Part shown: positions 1 through 8,895 of the stretch, in pieces
Layout of the letters: every line of letters starts with the position of its first letter
Position numbering within the stretch: position 1 is the stretch's first letter
DNA from: Chara braunii
Taxonomy: Eukaryota > Streptophyta > Charophyceae > Charales > Characeae
Direction: 5' to 3'
Assembly: GCA_003427395.1 (NCBI GenBank)
Contig: BFEA01000180.1
Span: 391,370-420,792 of the forward strand
DNA length: 29,423 nucleotides
Notes under the pieces: model-generated
What the model saw: only the letters and a program-made list of their open reading frames with translations
Told to the model about the DNA's origin: nothing
The model's database searches: none
Position numbers and translations under genes: made by a program

Positions 1-342
1 ACATTTTGATCTTGTTATATGACATTCTGGACTACCATTTCGGAGACCTACCAGACTCTATCTTGTGACCTATCGGTGTGATCTACCTCCTACCTCCTTC
101 GTCTCTCCTCCCACCTTTCATCTGTGTATGTATGTACGAGATCTGGGTATCGTCTATGAATGACCCAGACCCCACCATCTCATGATTGTATGTGTGTGGA
201 GTGATGCCATGTAGGTCAGTCTATGTGAGTCAGTCTATGTGAGTCAGTCTATGTGAGTCAGTCTATGTGAGTCAGTTCGTTATCAGACTTCCGCTGCATA
301 AATGCTCATCCTATATTGGTTGATCTTTGGTTCTGCCCATAC
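1..342. other. Left flank without intact gene
   Basis: No convincing coding region. The stretch at about 275-342, read on the minus strand in another frame, could be a shifted remnant of the RNase H domain that follows the reverse transcriptase, but the match is too weak to annotate. The rest is simple sequence including a 14-bp tandem repeat. Confidence 0.4.
215..276. repeat. 14-bp tandem repeat, about 4.4 copies
   Basis: Unit gtcagtctatgtga is repeated four times without change and then starts a fifth copy. It lies just beyond the point where the RNase H reading frame stops, so it may mark the break that truncated the element. Confidence 0.9.
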
Positions 343-1452
343 TCATTGAAGTATGTAACACAGAGCAACCGGTCCTCCATCTGCCTCGATGATGAAAGAT
401 CTTCCTTTCTCATCATCATAAAAAGGCATTCCCAACACACCACCACCATCTTTTAATTTTTCCTGCAAAGTTTCTGCAGCAGTCTGCCTTTTCTCAGTCC
501 AAGATAGATCAGCCCCTTGTCGCACCATTTCCCTCAGTGGTTCTGCAAGAGTAGCAAAATGGGGAATGAAAATCCTCCAGAACCCATAGACACCCAAGAA
601 ACTCCTGACTTTTGTCACCCGTTTGAGGGGCAAAGGCCAGTTCAAAATTTTGTCTATCTTCTTGGGTTCGGGGCTCCTACCCTTGGAGAAACATTTGAAG
701 CCGAAAATGGTGACCTCTGATTGGAAGAGAAGCGACTTTGGTCCACTGGTAGTCGGATTATACTTCTGAAGACTTTCTAGGATCAACTTTACACCTTCAG
801 CATGCTCCCAGACAAACTTCCTGACGCCATCCCCAACAAACTTCCTGACGCCATCCCCAACCAAAGTCTCATCTCTTACCATAGGTCCTTTCACAGGATT
901 ATAATCAATATAGGGACTGGTTATCTCAGGGGAGATATCCTGCATGACTTTGATCATATCCCTTTGAACCACTGCGACACCATTAGTCCAGCCTTGAGGC
1001 ACTACACATATCTGAATGAGGCCCCTTGGCGTGTGCATGGCAGTCATTGGCCGGCTAGTGGGATCAATGGGAAACTGATCATAGTTAGAATACAAATCAA
1101 TTAAAGAATAAATGCATTGACCAGCAAAAGATTCAGAAAGGAGATCAACATTAGGGAGGCTACCTGCATCACGTACCGTTACTGAGTTGAGCTTCTGGAG
1201 ATTCTGTATCCATCTCAATCCACCCCCTGGTTCCCAAAAGCAAAACCAATGGTTAGCATACGGTCCATCAGCAGGTTCAACAACATTGGAGGCAATTTTC
1301 TTGTCAAGGTACTTTACCATTTCTGCTTCTTCTTTCAGGGCATACTTAGTTGGTCTATCATTCCATGGGATGTGATCAACTGTCCAGATTTTTGCCATCT
1401 TAATCATATCCACATCCAGTCGCCCTCTTTTTATCATTAAAAGAGAATGCAC
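343..1452 (-). pseudogene. Ty3/gypsy reverse transcriptase and start of RNase H, degenerate
   Basis: Open frame of 369 codons encoding the polymerase part of a gypsy-type pol polyprotein, which copies element RNA into DNA in cytoplasmic particles. Visible blocks: WNDRP near residue 30, a GLRWIQNLQKLN block near residue 77, IDLYSNYDQFPID near residue 117 (carrying the first catalytic Asp), VVPQGW near residue 150, and the active-site box as YIDY near residue 182, where the family has Y/F-x-D-D. A primer-grip and connection region follows (FLGVYGFWRIF), then the RNase H start (IIEADGGPVAL) cut by a stop. The second Asp of the box is Tyr and there is an internal 8-residue duplication, so the enzyme is very probably dead. 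The Met start is arbitrary: homology continues upstream in another frame. Confidence 0.9.
812..861. repeat. 24-bp tandem duplication inside reverse transcriptase
   Basis: Two identical 24-bp units (812-835, 836-859) give an in-frame repeat of VGDGVRKF after the active-site box. Other family members carry this segment once, as far as I know the family, so this is a slippage-type insertion in this copy. Confidence 0.85.
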
Positions 1453-1890
1453 CAGAGAACTCTTGACACACCTCGAAGATATATTCCTTCTCTTTAGGCA
1501 GAATAAATTGAGCGGAGCCTATCTTTATCGTGTTAAACCTTTCCCTGGTGACTCTATTCCCAAATTTTGCAAATTATTTTAATGCCTTAATAATTCTCCT
1601 TTCTTTTTTCAGTGCCTCGTCATAATCCTTTTCTATTAGGACTGCCACTGGGTTCTTCTTCACCCCTTTAGGCTTATATGTTCTTTTCGACCCAGTGACT
1701 ATTTTCCTAAAAAGGGATGAGTTGATGCAAATTTCAATTCCATTTTTCCACCCTTGGCAGTCCCAACAATTTTCTTAAATGCCTCAATCTGCCCATCTTC
1801 GTCTTTGAATTTATCAAGGGCTTTTACCATCTTTGAAATCTGATTAATATCAACTGAGACTTCCTCCTTAAGTTCCTGTTTATCTTTTCA
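1440..1890 (-). pseudogene. pol linker between protease and reverse transcriptase, broken
   Basis: Read on the minus strand this stretch is lysine-rich coding sequence joining the protease to the reverse transcriptase. About 60 codons of highly charged sequence (containing FKDEDGQIEAFKK) are followed by a segment containing KEYIFEVCQEFSGAFSF, which runs into the RT frame. The frame is broken by a stop near 1700, a TAA at 1574-1576 and a shift in the A/T run near 1435. No known domain beyond its position in pol. Confidence 0.65.
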
Positions 1891-2300
1891 CTTGATCTTT
1901 CTTGCCCTCCAGCGGACTCTTCCCTTCTGATTGAATTGGTTGATATCTTGTGCTTGTGATGGTAGGCCGGACAAACCACGAAAGTCTGCTCTTGAGCAGT
2001 TTTCGGGTCTTGCAAACTGATCCATGACTGAAGAACTGGACAACCTCCATCCTATGTAAGAACGGGGTGCCCAGAATACAGGCATGATCCAAGTCTGGTA
2101 TCACAAATCCCAATAGCTCGACTGACATCATCCCGACTTTAATAGGCAGATGGTCAGTAAATCCTGCCACGAAAAGCTCTCCAGCAATATTGGTCAGAGT
2201 TTGCATTGCAGGCCTATCAATAGTCAGGCCACAGGCCTCCATTGCCTTCTGAGAGATAAATATCATCTCTGCCCCAGAATCAACAGGCTCTAATTTTTGC
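1880..2300 (-). pseudogene. Retropepsin-like aspartic protease of the gypsy element
   Basis: The minus strand encodes the active-site motif DSGAE followed by MIFIS, then a retropepsin-like fold pattern with a conserved ILGTPFL motif about 60 residues later, matching the second hydrophobic-Gly motif of the family. Such proteases cleave the gag-pol polyprotein as dimers. The catalytic Asp is still present. The frame entering the protease is shifted by one base near 2290-2300 relative to the upstream linker, and the C-terminal part runs into lysine-rich linker. The copy cannot be made as one polyprotein from this sequence. Confidence 0.8.
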
Positions 2301-2927
2301 TTGTTTAATATAGATCGTTAAATAGTCACAACCCATGGTTGCGAATCTCATCTTGCATCCAGGCAAGGTCCTATTGACTTGACTAGGAAAGTCTGATCCC
2401 AAGTAATTAACTTTCATTCTCTTCTTTTCAACTAATTTCTTCAATTCCTCTCTCAACTTGGGTGGTAGTGTCATTGCCTCTTTGAAGGACAATGTCACCT
2501 CTGTTTCTTCCAACATCTTAGTAATTACATCAGTAATTACAGTTTCATCCTCTAGTTCACTCTTGAGTAAGAACTTTATCTTCTTCTCTTGCTCATTTCT
2601 TTTCACTAAAGGTTCGGGTTCTTGGTCGTCAAGGATTTCAATCAGAGATTCCTTAGCCTTCCTTCTTTTCTTTTCTTCTATCATTTGGGGGGTTAAATGT
2701 GCATGAACATTCCTCATTTTCCCAATCACTGGATCCGGTTCCATAACAAGTTCAAGTCGTAAGTCACCTTCAAATGACATCATGTTAGTCCAACAAGTAG
2801 GCTTGTTAGGAGAAAATACTGCCAACTCAGAATAAATCTGAGGAGCCGATATCTCTCCTAACAAAAGTCCACCTGAAATAATATCACCAGTCACGTCCTC
2901 CACTAAAGAGAGAGACCGTAGAGGCAA
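2280..2927 (-). pseudogene. Charged gag-pol linker upstream of protease
   Basis: Open frame of 215 codons, rich in Glu and Lys, with a predicted helical stretch (TITDVI-like repeats, then KLREELKKLVEKK). It ends in a segment containing MRFATMGCDYLTIYI just before the protease active site. The segment is collinear between the zinc-knuckle gag part and the protease, so it is the spacer of the polyprotein. A one-base shift separates it from the protease. I recognise no domain. Confidence 0.6.
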
Positions 2928-2954
2928 CTCAATTAAGGCAAGTGAATCATCAGG

Positions 2955-3446
2955 CTATTGTATGAGTCCCTTAGGTAGTTCGCCTACAAATGTATGTATA
3001 TTCACATTAGCCTTTCTTTTCTTTTTTTTCTTCATCTTTTCATCATGCTTAAGGGCAAGAAGTCGCATACCTCCAGGATGTCTGTGATCTAATTTGTTCC
3101 ATGAACTGTCACAAACATTAACCATTGCATCCTTATTTGCCACCCCATCCTTCACATCCTCTTCTAGTGGCTTACAGTAAGTGGTAATATGACCTCCTTC
3201 ACCACGATAATAGCAGACAAATTTCTTCTTTGGTCGCTCATCGTACTTTCTTCTCTCTCTGTTCACTTTTTCACCATTCCCTCCATTCTTCATGGATCTA
3301 AAGGAATCCGCTCTTTTACCATAATCATCATCATGATCATCGTCCTCATCATCATCACTTTCTGCCTTTTTTCTTCCTTTTTTCATCCACAGCATGATTG
3401 GCAGGCATGTAGTTAGCCATAACCCTCTGAATAATATTTTCAGCAT
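2955..3446 (-). pseudogene. gag nucleocapsid part with damaged zinc knuckle
   Basis: The frame carries an acidic run (SDDDEDDDHDDD), a basic region, and a CCHC-type zinc knuckle reading CYYRGEGGHITTYC. The family pattern is C-x2-C-x4-H-x4-C; here the second Cys is Arg (codon CGT, one transition away from TGT), so zinc binding should be lost. A Lys-rich tail follows. In an active element this part would bind genomic RNA in the virus-like particle. The upstream gag core is in other frames. Confidence 0.8.
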
Positions 3447-4025
3447 TCAGATGATTACCTCTGCATAGGTCATTCTCTGTCTCCTTGTCTTTGGCCAACG
3501 TACTGATCTGATCCAGAGACCACTTCTTGTGAGAGACCGTAGGCAAGGTTTTGAGAATTGCAACTATTTGATATCATCTGAGAGGATAATGTTGAGTCTG
3601 ATTAAGAACTGTCTGCCTTTCAGTGTCAGTAAAATTAGTCAGAAATATATGGCGCCTCTGGGCTTCGTCCGAATATGGGATTCTTCTTGCTGTTCGGATA
3701 AAGGTTTGAAGAAAAACATTGAAAGTGTCATACTTAGCTCTTCTAATGTTGAGTAAATCCTTAGTTGTAATTGGAACTGAGTCTTTCTCAAATTCTCTTT
3801 TCATTTTTTCCTTGATCTTTGCCCATGTAGTGACCCCTTCCATCAACTATTGAACAACCAACCTCGAGTAAGTGTCACAATAGGATAGAAGGTGCTTGAG
3901 TCGTTGCTTGTCTGTCCAGCCATAACTGAGCCCAAACAATTCATACTCATCCAAGAAATCATTTACTTGAGGCCCTCTGAAACATGAAATTCTCCCATCT
4001 GGTCTTTTTGCTCTTGCGATATTTG
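3355..4025 (-). pseudogene. gag capsid-like core, split by a stop and frameshifts
   Basis: Minus-strand reading starts near 4024 with a segment containing CFRGPQVNDFLDEYELFG and continues through KQRLKHLLSYC to a TAG near 3848. It then resumes in frame with MEGVTTWAKIKEKMKREF and an IRTARRIP-type segment, and shifts frame near 3560 into a region containing KWSLDQISTLAKDKE. This F-x-G-x-x-V-x-x-F-L-x-E-Y-E plus W-x-x-I/L layout is typical of plant retrotransposon gag. The 5' end abuts one arm of the large inverted repeat, so the normal upstream connection has been lost. Confidence 0.75.
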
Positions 4026-4604
4026 TTATAGACTTGACTCGCTATTTTATGATTCGGGGGACTGTAAAAGGGTATGATAGGAGATTGAGTAGGGATGATG
4101 AAAGAGAGTTGATTGAGGAGTATTTTGGAAGATTGAAAAGGATTGTGTTGCCCCGGATCACTACCCTGTCTATTATTGCTTACACTCTTTATGTACAAAA
4201 TTCTCAAGGGGTAGAGCAAACAAGGGAAGAGAGAAACAAACCTGTATCCCTTGCGACAAGAGTGAGAGATTGAAAGATAAGAGAAGGTTGACCATAGGTT
4301 TTCCCTGATACTTTATTTTCTCTCTCTGTCACTTCTGTCCTCCCTTCTCTTATCTTTCAATCTCTCACTCTTCTCGCAAGGGATACAGGTTTGTTTCTCT
4401 CTTCCCTTGTTTGCTCTACTCCTTGAGGATTTTGTACATAAAGAGTGTAAGCAATAATAGACTGGGTAGTGATCCGGGGCAACACAATCCTTCTCAATCT
4501 TCCAATATAGTCCTCAATCAACTCTTTTTCATCATCCCTACTCATTCTCCTATCATACCCTTTTACAGTCCCCCGAATCATAAAATATCGAGTCAAGTCT
4601 ATAA
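4026..4604. repeat. 262-bp inverted repeat with 55-bp spacer
   Basis: Arms 4026-4287 and 4343-4604 are reverse complements over 262 bp with 10 mismatches by my alignment (about 96 percent), separated by 4288-4342. The right arm is collinear with the surrounding minus-strand coding series; the left arm is the inverted extra copy and sits against the gag start. Neither arm shows terminal inverted repeats of a DNA transposon. Confidence 0.95.
4034..4287 (+). pseudogene. Inverted copy of a small family protein (left arm)
   Basis: Plus-strand frame of about 79 residues (start MTRYFMIRGTVKGYDRR, end SLATRVRD) matching the right-arm frame nearly residue for residue. Differences include Leu/Met, Arg/Lys, Glu/Asp and Phe/Ile exchanges. 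Its orientation opposes all neighbours, so it is a by-product of the inverted duplication rather than an independent gene. Confidence 0.6.
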
Positions 4605-4623
4605 TCTCATAGTCAAATTGCAT
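4357..4623 (-). pseudogene. Small family protein, copy M2
   Basis: 88-codon frame beginning MQFDYEIIDLTRYFMIRG and ending PVSLARRVRD. It starts six bases after the stop of the preceding copy (4627-4936), in the same frame. It aligns with that copy: GT followed by V, then D-R, then E-x-I/L-x-x-x-x-x-R-L/M-R, then VSLARR at the C-terminus. Not recognised from any named family. The two may be N-terminal gag-like domains, because gag proper follows beyond the inverted repeat. Confidence 0.5.
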
Positions 4624-4626
4624 GGC

Positions 4627-4936
4627 TTATGATCCGGTGTTAATCCTCCTAGCAAGAGAGACTCGTTCCCTGGAAGAATGATAGGATATTCTCTCAGTAG
4701 CTTCCACTTTCACTACCTTTAATAGGTAGTTAATCTTAGTCTGGTCAGTCACAACTCTCAAGGCAGAGTCTCTCATACGGTCAAGGAAGGGTTGTAGGAA
4801 TTCAATCTCATCCAGAGTAGAAAAACTCCTATCTACAACCCAAAGAGTTCCCTCCGTTTTGACTACTCTCCCTTCCAATATAACCCCAAATGTTAGTTGC
4901 TCAACAGAGCTTAGGCATTCTTGATCATCACGATTA
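4627..4936 (-). pseudogene. Small family protein, copy M1
   Basis: Open frame running from about 4936 (DDQECLSSVEQLTFG) through EGRVVKTEGTLWVVDRSF to VSLARRINTGS and a TAA at 4627. Homologous to M2: GTLWVVDRSFS against GTVKGYDRRMS, FLDRMRDSALRVV against YIGRLRRIVLPRI. A single-base shift near 4937 would join it to the upstream tract, suggesting that the series was once one longer reading frame. Function unknown. Confidence 0.5.
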
Positions 4937-5606
4937 TCATCAAGAGAGAGAAATCTCAGAAGAGACTTGATCTGGGATCTCGAACTGATGCTCGAAATTA
5001 TCCAGGAGTAGAGACTTTATTATTACTGTCGAATTACTCTCTCTTGCTTTACCAACGATGGCAGAGGCTTCTAGAAGAGGCATCCAATCTCTTCTATCCT
5101 CAAAGTCGTCAGTAGTTAAAAGGTTAGGAAGTTTCTCAAATTGTCTTACGCCTTTTCCCGAGGTTACCTTTCTCTTTAATTTCTCAAGTCATTCCTTGGT
5201 TCTTATGAGACTAATATTAGCACCAGTTCGACTCTTTAAGTAATCATCTTCCTTCTCTAGGCATGCTGGTACATAAATTCTTATGTCCAGACTGCCCGTA
5301 TTTAGGAATTTGACTACCGGGATGTGAAATATTATATGCCCTCTTACACAAGTCTCATACCTCAAGATCACAAAGGGGTTATCAAAACCTGTTACCTCAT
5401 ACTGTCTAGCTCTCACTGTGGTTATTCTTGCTATTGAGAATGTTCCTTTTGCGCCCTCTTCATCTTCCATACGAAATCTATCATAGCTGACCAATCGTCT
5501 TGAGAATGTAAGTCATTCAACAGGTGGAGATGATATTCCTACGAAAGGTCTGACATAGGTACTCAAGGAGAAACTCTCTCCCTCTCGCTCTAACCTTCTT
5601 TTCTCA
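4937..5606 (-). pseudogene. Family protein, copy A, two in-frame TGA codons
   Basis: Minus-strand frame open from about 5606 to 4937 except for TGA at 5513-5515 and 5189-5191, both in the context GAA-TGA-CTT. Core: FVILRYETC, then IIFHIPVVKFL, then LDIRIYVPA, corresponding to RYE...YVLT.YFI.LD.YD..I.VPK of copies B and C. The C-terminal part contains LPNLLTTDD and W-x-x-L-L-E-A, matching the PP-x-P...W..LVE.A tail of other copies. Not recognised outside this window. Confidence 0.55.
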
Positions 5607-5921
5607 TCATGCACAAGGTCCGACTCGTTGCCAACACGCACCTTTTCTACACTCTTCAAATCTTTGTTTCGGTACATAAATCACAATATCATACTCATCA
5701 AGACCAATAAAATAGCAGGTAAGAACATACAAGCTGTCCTGCTCTCGCTCTGGTTTCTTTATGGCCTCATACCTCATCATCTCATAGGGGATTACAGTTC
5801 CCCTTGTTATAGAATTGAGGGAATTTAATAATTTATTTGATTCAGCCTTGCTCAATCCTCCATGGCCCATTACCAGTCTAAGCCAGGGTCTCTCTCTTGA
5901 GGGTACATAGCGTCGACTCAT
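5607..5921 (-). pseudogene. Family protein, copy B (best-preserved core)
   Basis: 104-codon frame with Met at 5921. Core residues: LLNSLNSITRG, VIPYEMMRYEAI, YVLTCYFIGLDEYD and IVIYVPK. The C-terminus after the VPK motif appears shifted. Its ATG overlaps the TGA ending copy C (ATGA on the minus strand), so stop and start share bases. No signal peptide, membrane segment or known catalytic motif is visible. The alternating hydrophobic pattern around YVLTCYFIGLD suggests a beta-rich fold (inference). Confidence 0.6.
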
Positions 5922-6376
5922 TTGGCTCTTTGGTCTCTTTTCACTTTCAGAGCAAACTCAACCACCGCAAACCAATTATCTCTTGACAAATTAATATCGG
6001 GCAAGGGAGGAGCTGGAGAATCGAGTAGATCCAATGAAGTTTTTATTTTCCCTCTCAAATCTCTCTCTCTCTTTTAGTACAACCTCTAGCATCTCCCATA
6101 CACTGCTTCAATACTTCTTGCTTTTGGGACATGGATTCTTACATCATACACATCCAGGTCTATGAAATAAAATGTTAGTACATATAATCGTTCCTGCTCC
6201 CATCCACTCTCGACCATCTCATATCTGACAGCCTCATATGGGAACACCTCTCACTTACTTAGAGCATTCAGTGATCCCAGGAGGCAGTCGACCTTCTCTC
6301 GGCTTGGGCCTGAACCTCTGCCAAATTTCGACCTTCTCTGTCTGATTTTTTCTGCTAAAGTCTCTTTAGCTCTCAT
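5919..6376 (-). pseudogene. Family protein, copy C, interrupted
   Basis: Starts at Met 6376 (MRAKETLAEKIRQRRSK), runs through LLGSLNALSK, an in-frame TGA at 6251-6253, then VFPYEAVRYEMV, YVLTFYFIDLDVYD and RIHVPK to a stop at 6086-6088. A shift then leads to the tail PAPPLPDINLSRDNWFAVVE, ending at the ATGA overlap with copy B. Core identity with B is obvious by eye. This copy shows the full two-part architecture: YFI-LD core plus PP-x-P/W/VE tail, roughly 150 residues. Confidence 0.6.
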
Positions 6377-6386
6377 GACCACCAGT

Positions 6387-6779
6387 TCATTTCTCCCACT
6401 TCAGTACCATGTTGATAAGTGGTATTCAATTAGTTCCATCATAGTAGCTGTCAGGTATTGGAGGGATCGAAACAGTCTTGTATGTTACTGGCATTAGACC
6501 CCATTCCACTTTCTTCTTCTGGTTGATTAGATCTGCCTTCTCATCATAAAGAGATTGGATTGCAATTCCCCATAACCAGTTGAAGGCCTCACCATCATCA
6601 CAGTCTCCCTTTTTGACATAAGGACATATATCATAGATATCTCCCTCCAAGTAGCGAGCCAGCACTACGCTGATGGCCGAATAGCCAGAACGGTAGACCC
6701 AACAATGCTCATACTGATAGGGGAATATCCCTTTAGTAGTTACTTTCGAGAGTTTTTTCAGTGCATCAGAAGTTAACAT
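6387..6779 (-). pseudogene. Family protein, copy D, TGA at conserved Trp
   Basis: Met at 6779; contains LKKLSKVTTKGIFPYQYEH, ARYLEGDIYDICPYVKKG and the tail SIPPIPDSYYDGTN. An in-frame TGA at 6426-6428 stands where copies E/G and C have Trp, and the frame then continues IPLINMVLKWEK to a TGA at 6387-6389. D and E/G form a sub-branch sharing I-Y/H-D-x-x-x-YVKKG. Confidence 0.55.
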
Positions 6780-7105
6780 TCTTGATGAAGTCTCTGAGCT
6801 CCAGACTCTTTCTTTACTTTCTCAATGCCTCAAGGGCATCATAGGCTCATAAGGCATACCTGAGATCAAGCTTGATTCTCTCCAGTTAGTAATATCAGTC
6901 TCCTTCTCCGGTCCAGTGTGGTACCTCACACAAGGAAAGATAAGACTCAGTTAGCAACCAGACTTTTTCAAGAGAATAATGACTCAAGAAAGATTGCAAA
7001 ACCAGTCTGGAAAATCCAGGAATTGTCAACAGTTCTCAAGGCCTAATCAAAGCTCAAAACTGTTTGTTGACCCAGGCTCGTTCCGGACACGAAAATTTTT
7101 CATGT
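6780..7105. other. Leader between PBS and copy D, no gene seen
   Basis: No supported frame. On the minus strand this is the segment directly after the primer binding site, so it would be the untranslated leader of the element if the LTR call is right. Confidence 0.35.
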
Positions 7106-7122
7106 CCCTGGCAACGGCGCCA
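7106..7122 (-). other. Primer binding site, tRNA-Asp type
   Basis: On the minus strand the sequence TGGCGCCGTTGCCAGGG differs by one base from the complement of the 3' end of plant tRNA-Asp (TGGCGCCGTTGCCGGGG, from general knowledge of Athila/Tat-type elements). It would prime minus-strand DNA synthesis. It lies on the same strand as gag and pol at 1-4025 and about 3.1 kb upstream of gag. A TG/CA LTR edge sits four bases away. Confidence 0.7.
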
Positions 7123-7126
7123 TTTT

Positions 7127-7611
7127 TGTCGCACTTTTTCTAGTCGGGCCTCTTCAGGCGACCAGAAAGCCAACAGGCTGTCACGCAAGGTTTTTGATAA
7201 TGCTCGCAATAAATAAAATAAATTAAATAAAGTAAATCCCTTCCTGTTGTGTGCATCCGGCTTCGAGCGAGACCCTTCAATTGAGGTCTTCGTCGGTCGC
7301 CGGTCTTAGGAATCTTTTATTTGGATTCGGAACAACAGAGAATCATGCAAATAATAATCATAAAACTATGGTGTGTGATGCATGCATCGTTTTGTCAATT
7401 TTCTAGTCTTGAGAACTGTAACAGGATCATCAGAGAATACAATCATCAAGCACGGCAATGCAGGGAAGCAAGACTGACTGACTGGAGCAATGAAGTGAGA
7501 TGAGGGAAGAATGAGAACTCATAATAGTCTCAGAAAGTACACATGGAAAAGAAGATGGCCAACACCAAGCATGAGTCCTCACTCATCCCTCTAAACCTCA
7601 CGCTCAATCTC
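7127..7611 (-). mobile_element. Candidate 3' end of the 5' LTR
   Basis: Minus-strand sequence ending in GTGCGACA directly before the primer binding site, giving the CA end expected of an LTR. It contains an A/T-rich run (7200-7230) typical of a U5/R region. The outer LTR boundary is not determinable because no second LTR is in the window, so the end given is only the next coding remnant. The family-protein remnants right of this point (E/G, F) are either inside a very long LTR or belong to a neighbouring copy. Confidence 0.4.
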
Positions 7612-8365
7612 TCATTTGGTTGTCTGTTCCTTGTGCTTTCGACCATGTCTCCGTACGCTCTGAGGTTGTGGTCTCTGTATGTAGAGCCACCTGAAGCCTG
7701 CAAGCTCTGAACACTTCCATCCAAGTCCCATGATGCGGAAATCAACCATAGCACAAAACTCCTCNGGTCTCTGTATGTAGAGCCACCTGAAGCCTGCAAG
7801 CTCTGAACACTTCCATCCAAGTCCCATGATGCGGAAATCAACCATAGCACAAAACTCCTCCCATAGTGTGGGAAGATATGGCTGAGAGGAAATCCCTCGT
7901 CGCTCTGTCACTGCCTCGCAGTCGATAACTGCAGGTGAAATGTACTTGTTGGCCAGTTCCACCAGTTCACCCCAACAAGAGCCGTCAGTGAGGGTGAAAG
8001 GTATCGGAGGTTTAGGGAAGTCTATAAAGCTTGGGTCCAAAGCTGCGGATTAGCCTGGCACCACTCTCGTCAAGCTCTCTCTCTCTCTCCCTTCAAGGTA
8101 CCTGGCGGCAGTGACCCAGACGGAATCAAAGTGCTCATGAGTTTCCTTGCCTTTCTTCACATACGATCTCAGGTCATGAATAGTTCCCGTCAGCAAACTC
8201 AGTATGAACCACAAAAATTGACAGTTCATCTCGTCTGAAACCAGTTGCGCTGATATACCGATATCGGAAAGCTTCTTTAGAGGCAATCCTGTTGAGTCTG
8301 ACCAGAACAGACTCGTTGATTGGAAGAGTTTGAACAACACTCATGTGGAAAGCGTCCTGTTGCAA
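7612..8365 (-). pseudogene. Family protein, copy E/G
   Basis: From 8365: VLVRLNRIASKEAFRYRY, then ELSIFVVHTEFADG. A frameshift near 8180 leads to TIHDLRSYVKKGKETHEHF and SVWVTAARYLEG, a TAA at about 8050, then in the same frame PKPPIPFTLTDGSCWGELVE and LPTLWEEFCAMVDF. The order (core, YVKKG, PP-I-P tail with W and LVELA) equals copies C and D. The 3' part contains the single-N assembly joint at 7765, whose duplicated 95 bp artificially repeats about 31 residues. Confidence 0.55.
7670..7860. repeat. 95-bp direct repeat around a single N (assembly joint)
   Basis: 7670-7764 and 7766-7860 are identical 95-bp copies separated by one N at 7765. The same geometry recurs at 25545. This is best explained by two contig ends with an unmerged 95-bp overlap, not by a biological duplication. 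Confidence 0.9.
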
Positions 8366-8631
8366 CCAAACTTGAACTCCTTGTCCGTGACTACTGCCCA
8401 GCCAACACCAATCCTGAACGGCTGACTACGAATGCACTTTGATTGACAGTTGCTTGGCTGAACACCGTGTAAAGGACGGTCTAATACAGAGGCATGGGCC
8501 ATAAGAGCAAACCGCTTAGAGTCAGTCTTACTGAACTACAGATTGATATGCAACCCTCGCTGACTCAAAGGCTAGAGGAGATTGGGGAGGGGTAGGATCA
8601 ACCACTGGATTCATGCGAGCTTTGATCTGGC

Positions 8632-8895
8632 CTATTCCACTGTCTCTAGCAGGGAACTGGTATTGTGCAGTCTGTTGTCGAGTCCGTAGAAATAGATTAC
8701 ATACTCAATGTACTTTTCCCCTTTTACCCTTCGGACTGCATGTTCACATTGAGTTTCCCTATTAAATTCCATATCCCGGCAAGCTCCTTCCTCCCATTCC
8801 TCTTGCTTGTCCCTGTTTAATCTACCTTTCACAACCAAAACTTCCTCCTTTTTCATGACTCTTCTCTCGCCCGAATCATATGGTAATTTTCGCAT
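8632..8895 (-). pseudogene. Family protein, copy F, diverged
   Basis: 87-codon frame. The segment CEHAVRRVKGEKYIEYVIYF followed by YGLDN aligns with YEAIKKPEREQDSLYVLTCYFIGLDEY of copy B. The N-terminal half is charged (Glu/Lys/Arg-rich) without recognised motif. Marks the right limit of the family series that I can support. Confidence 0.4.
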
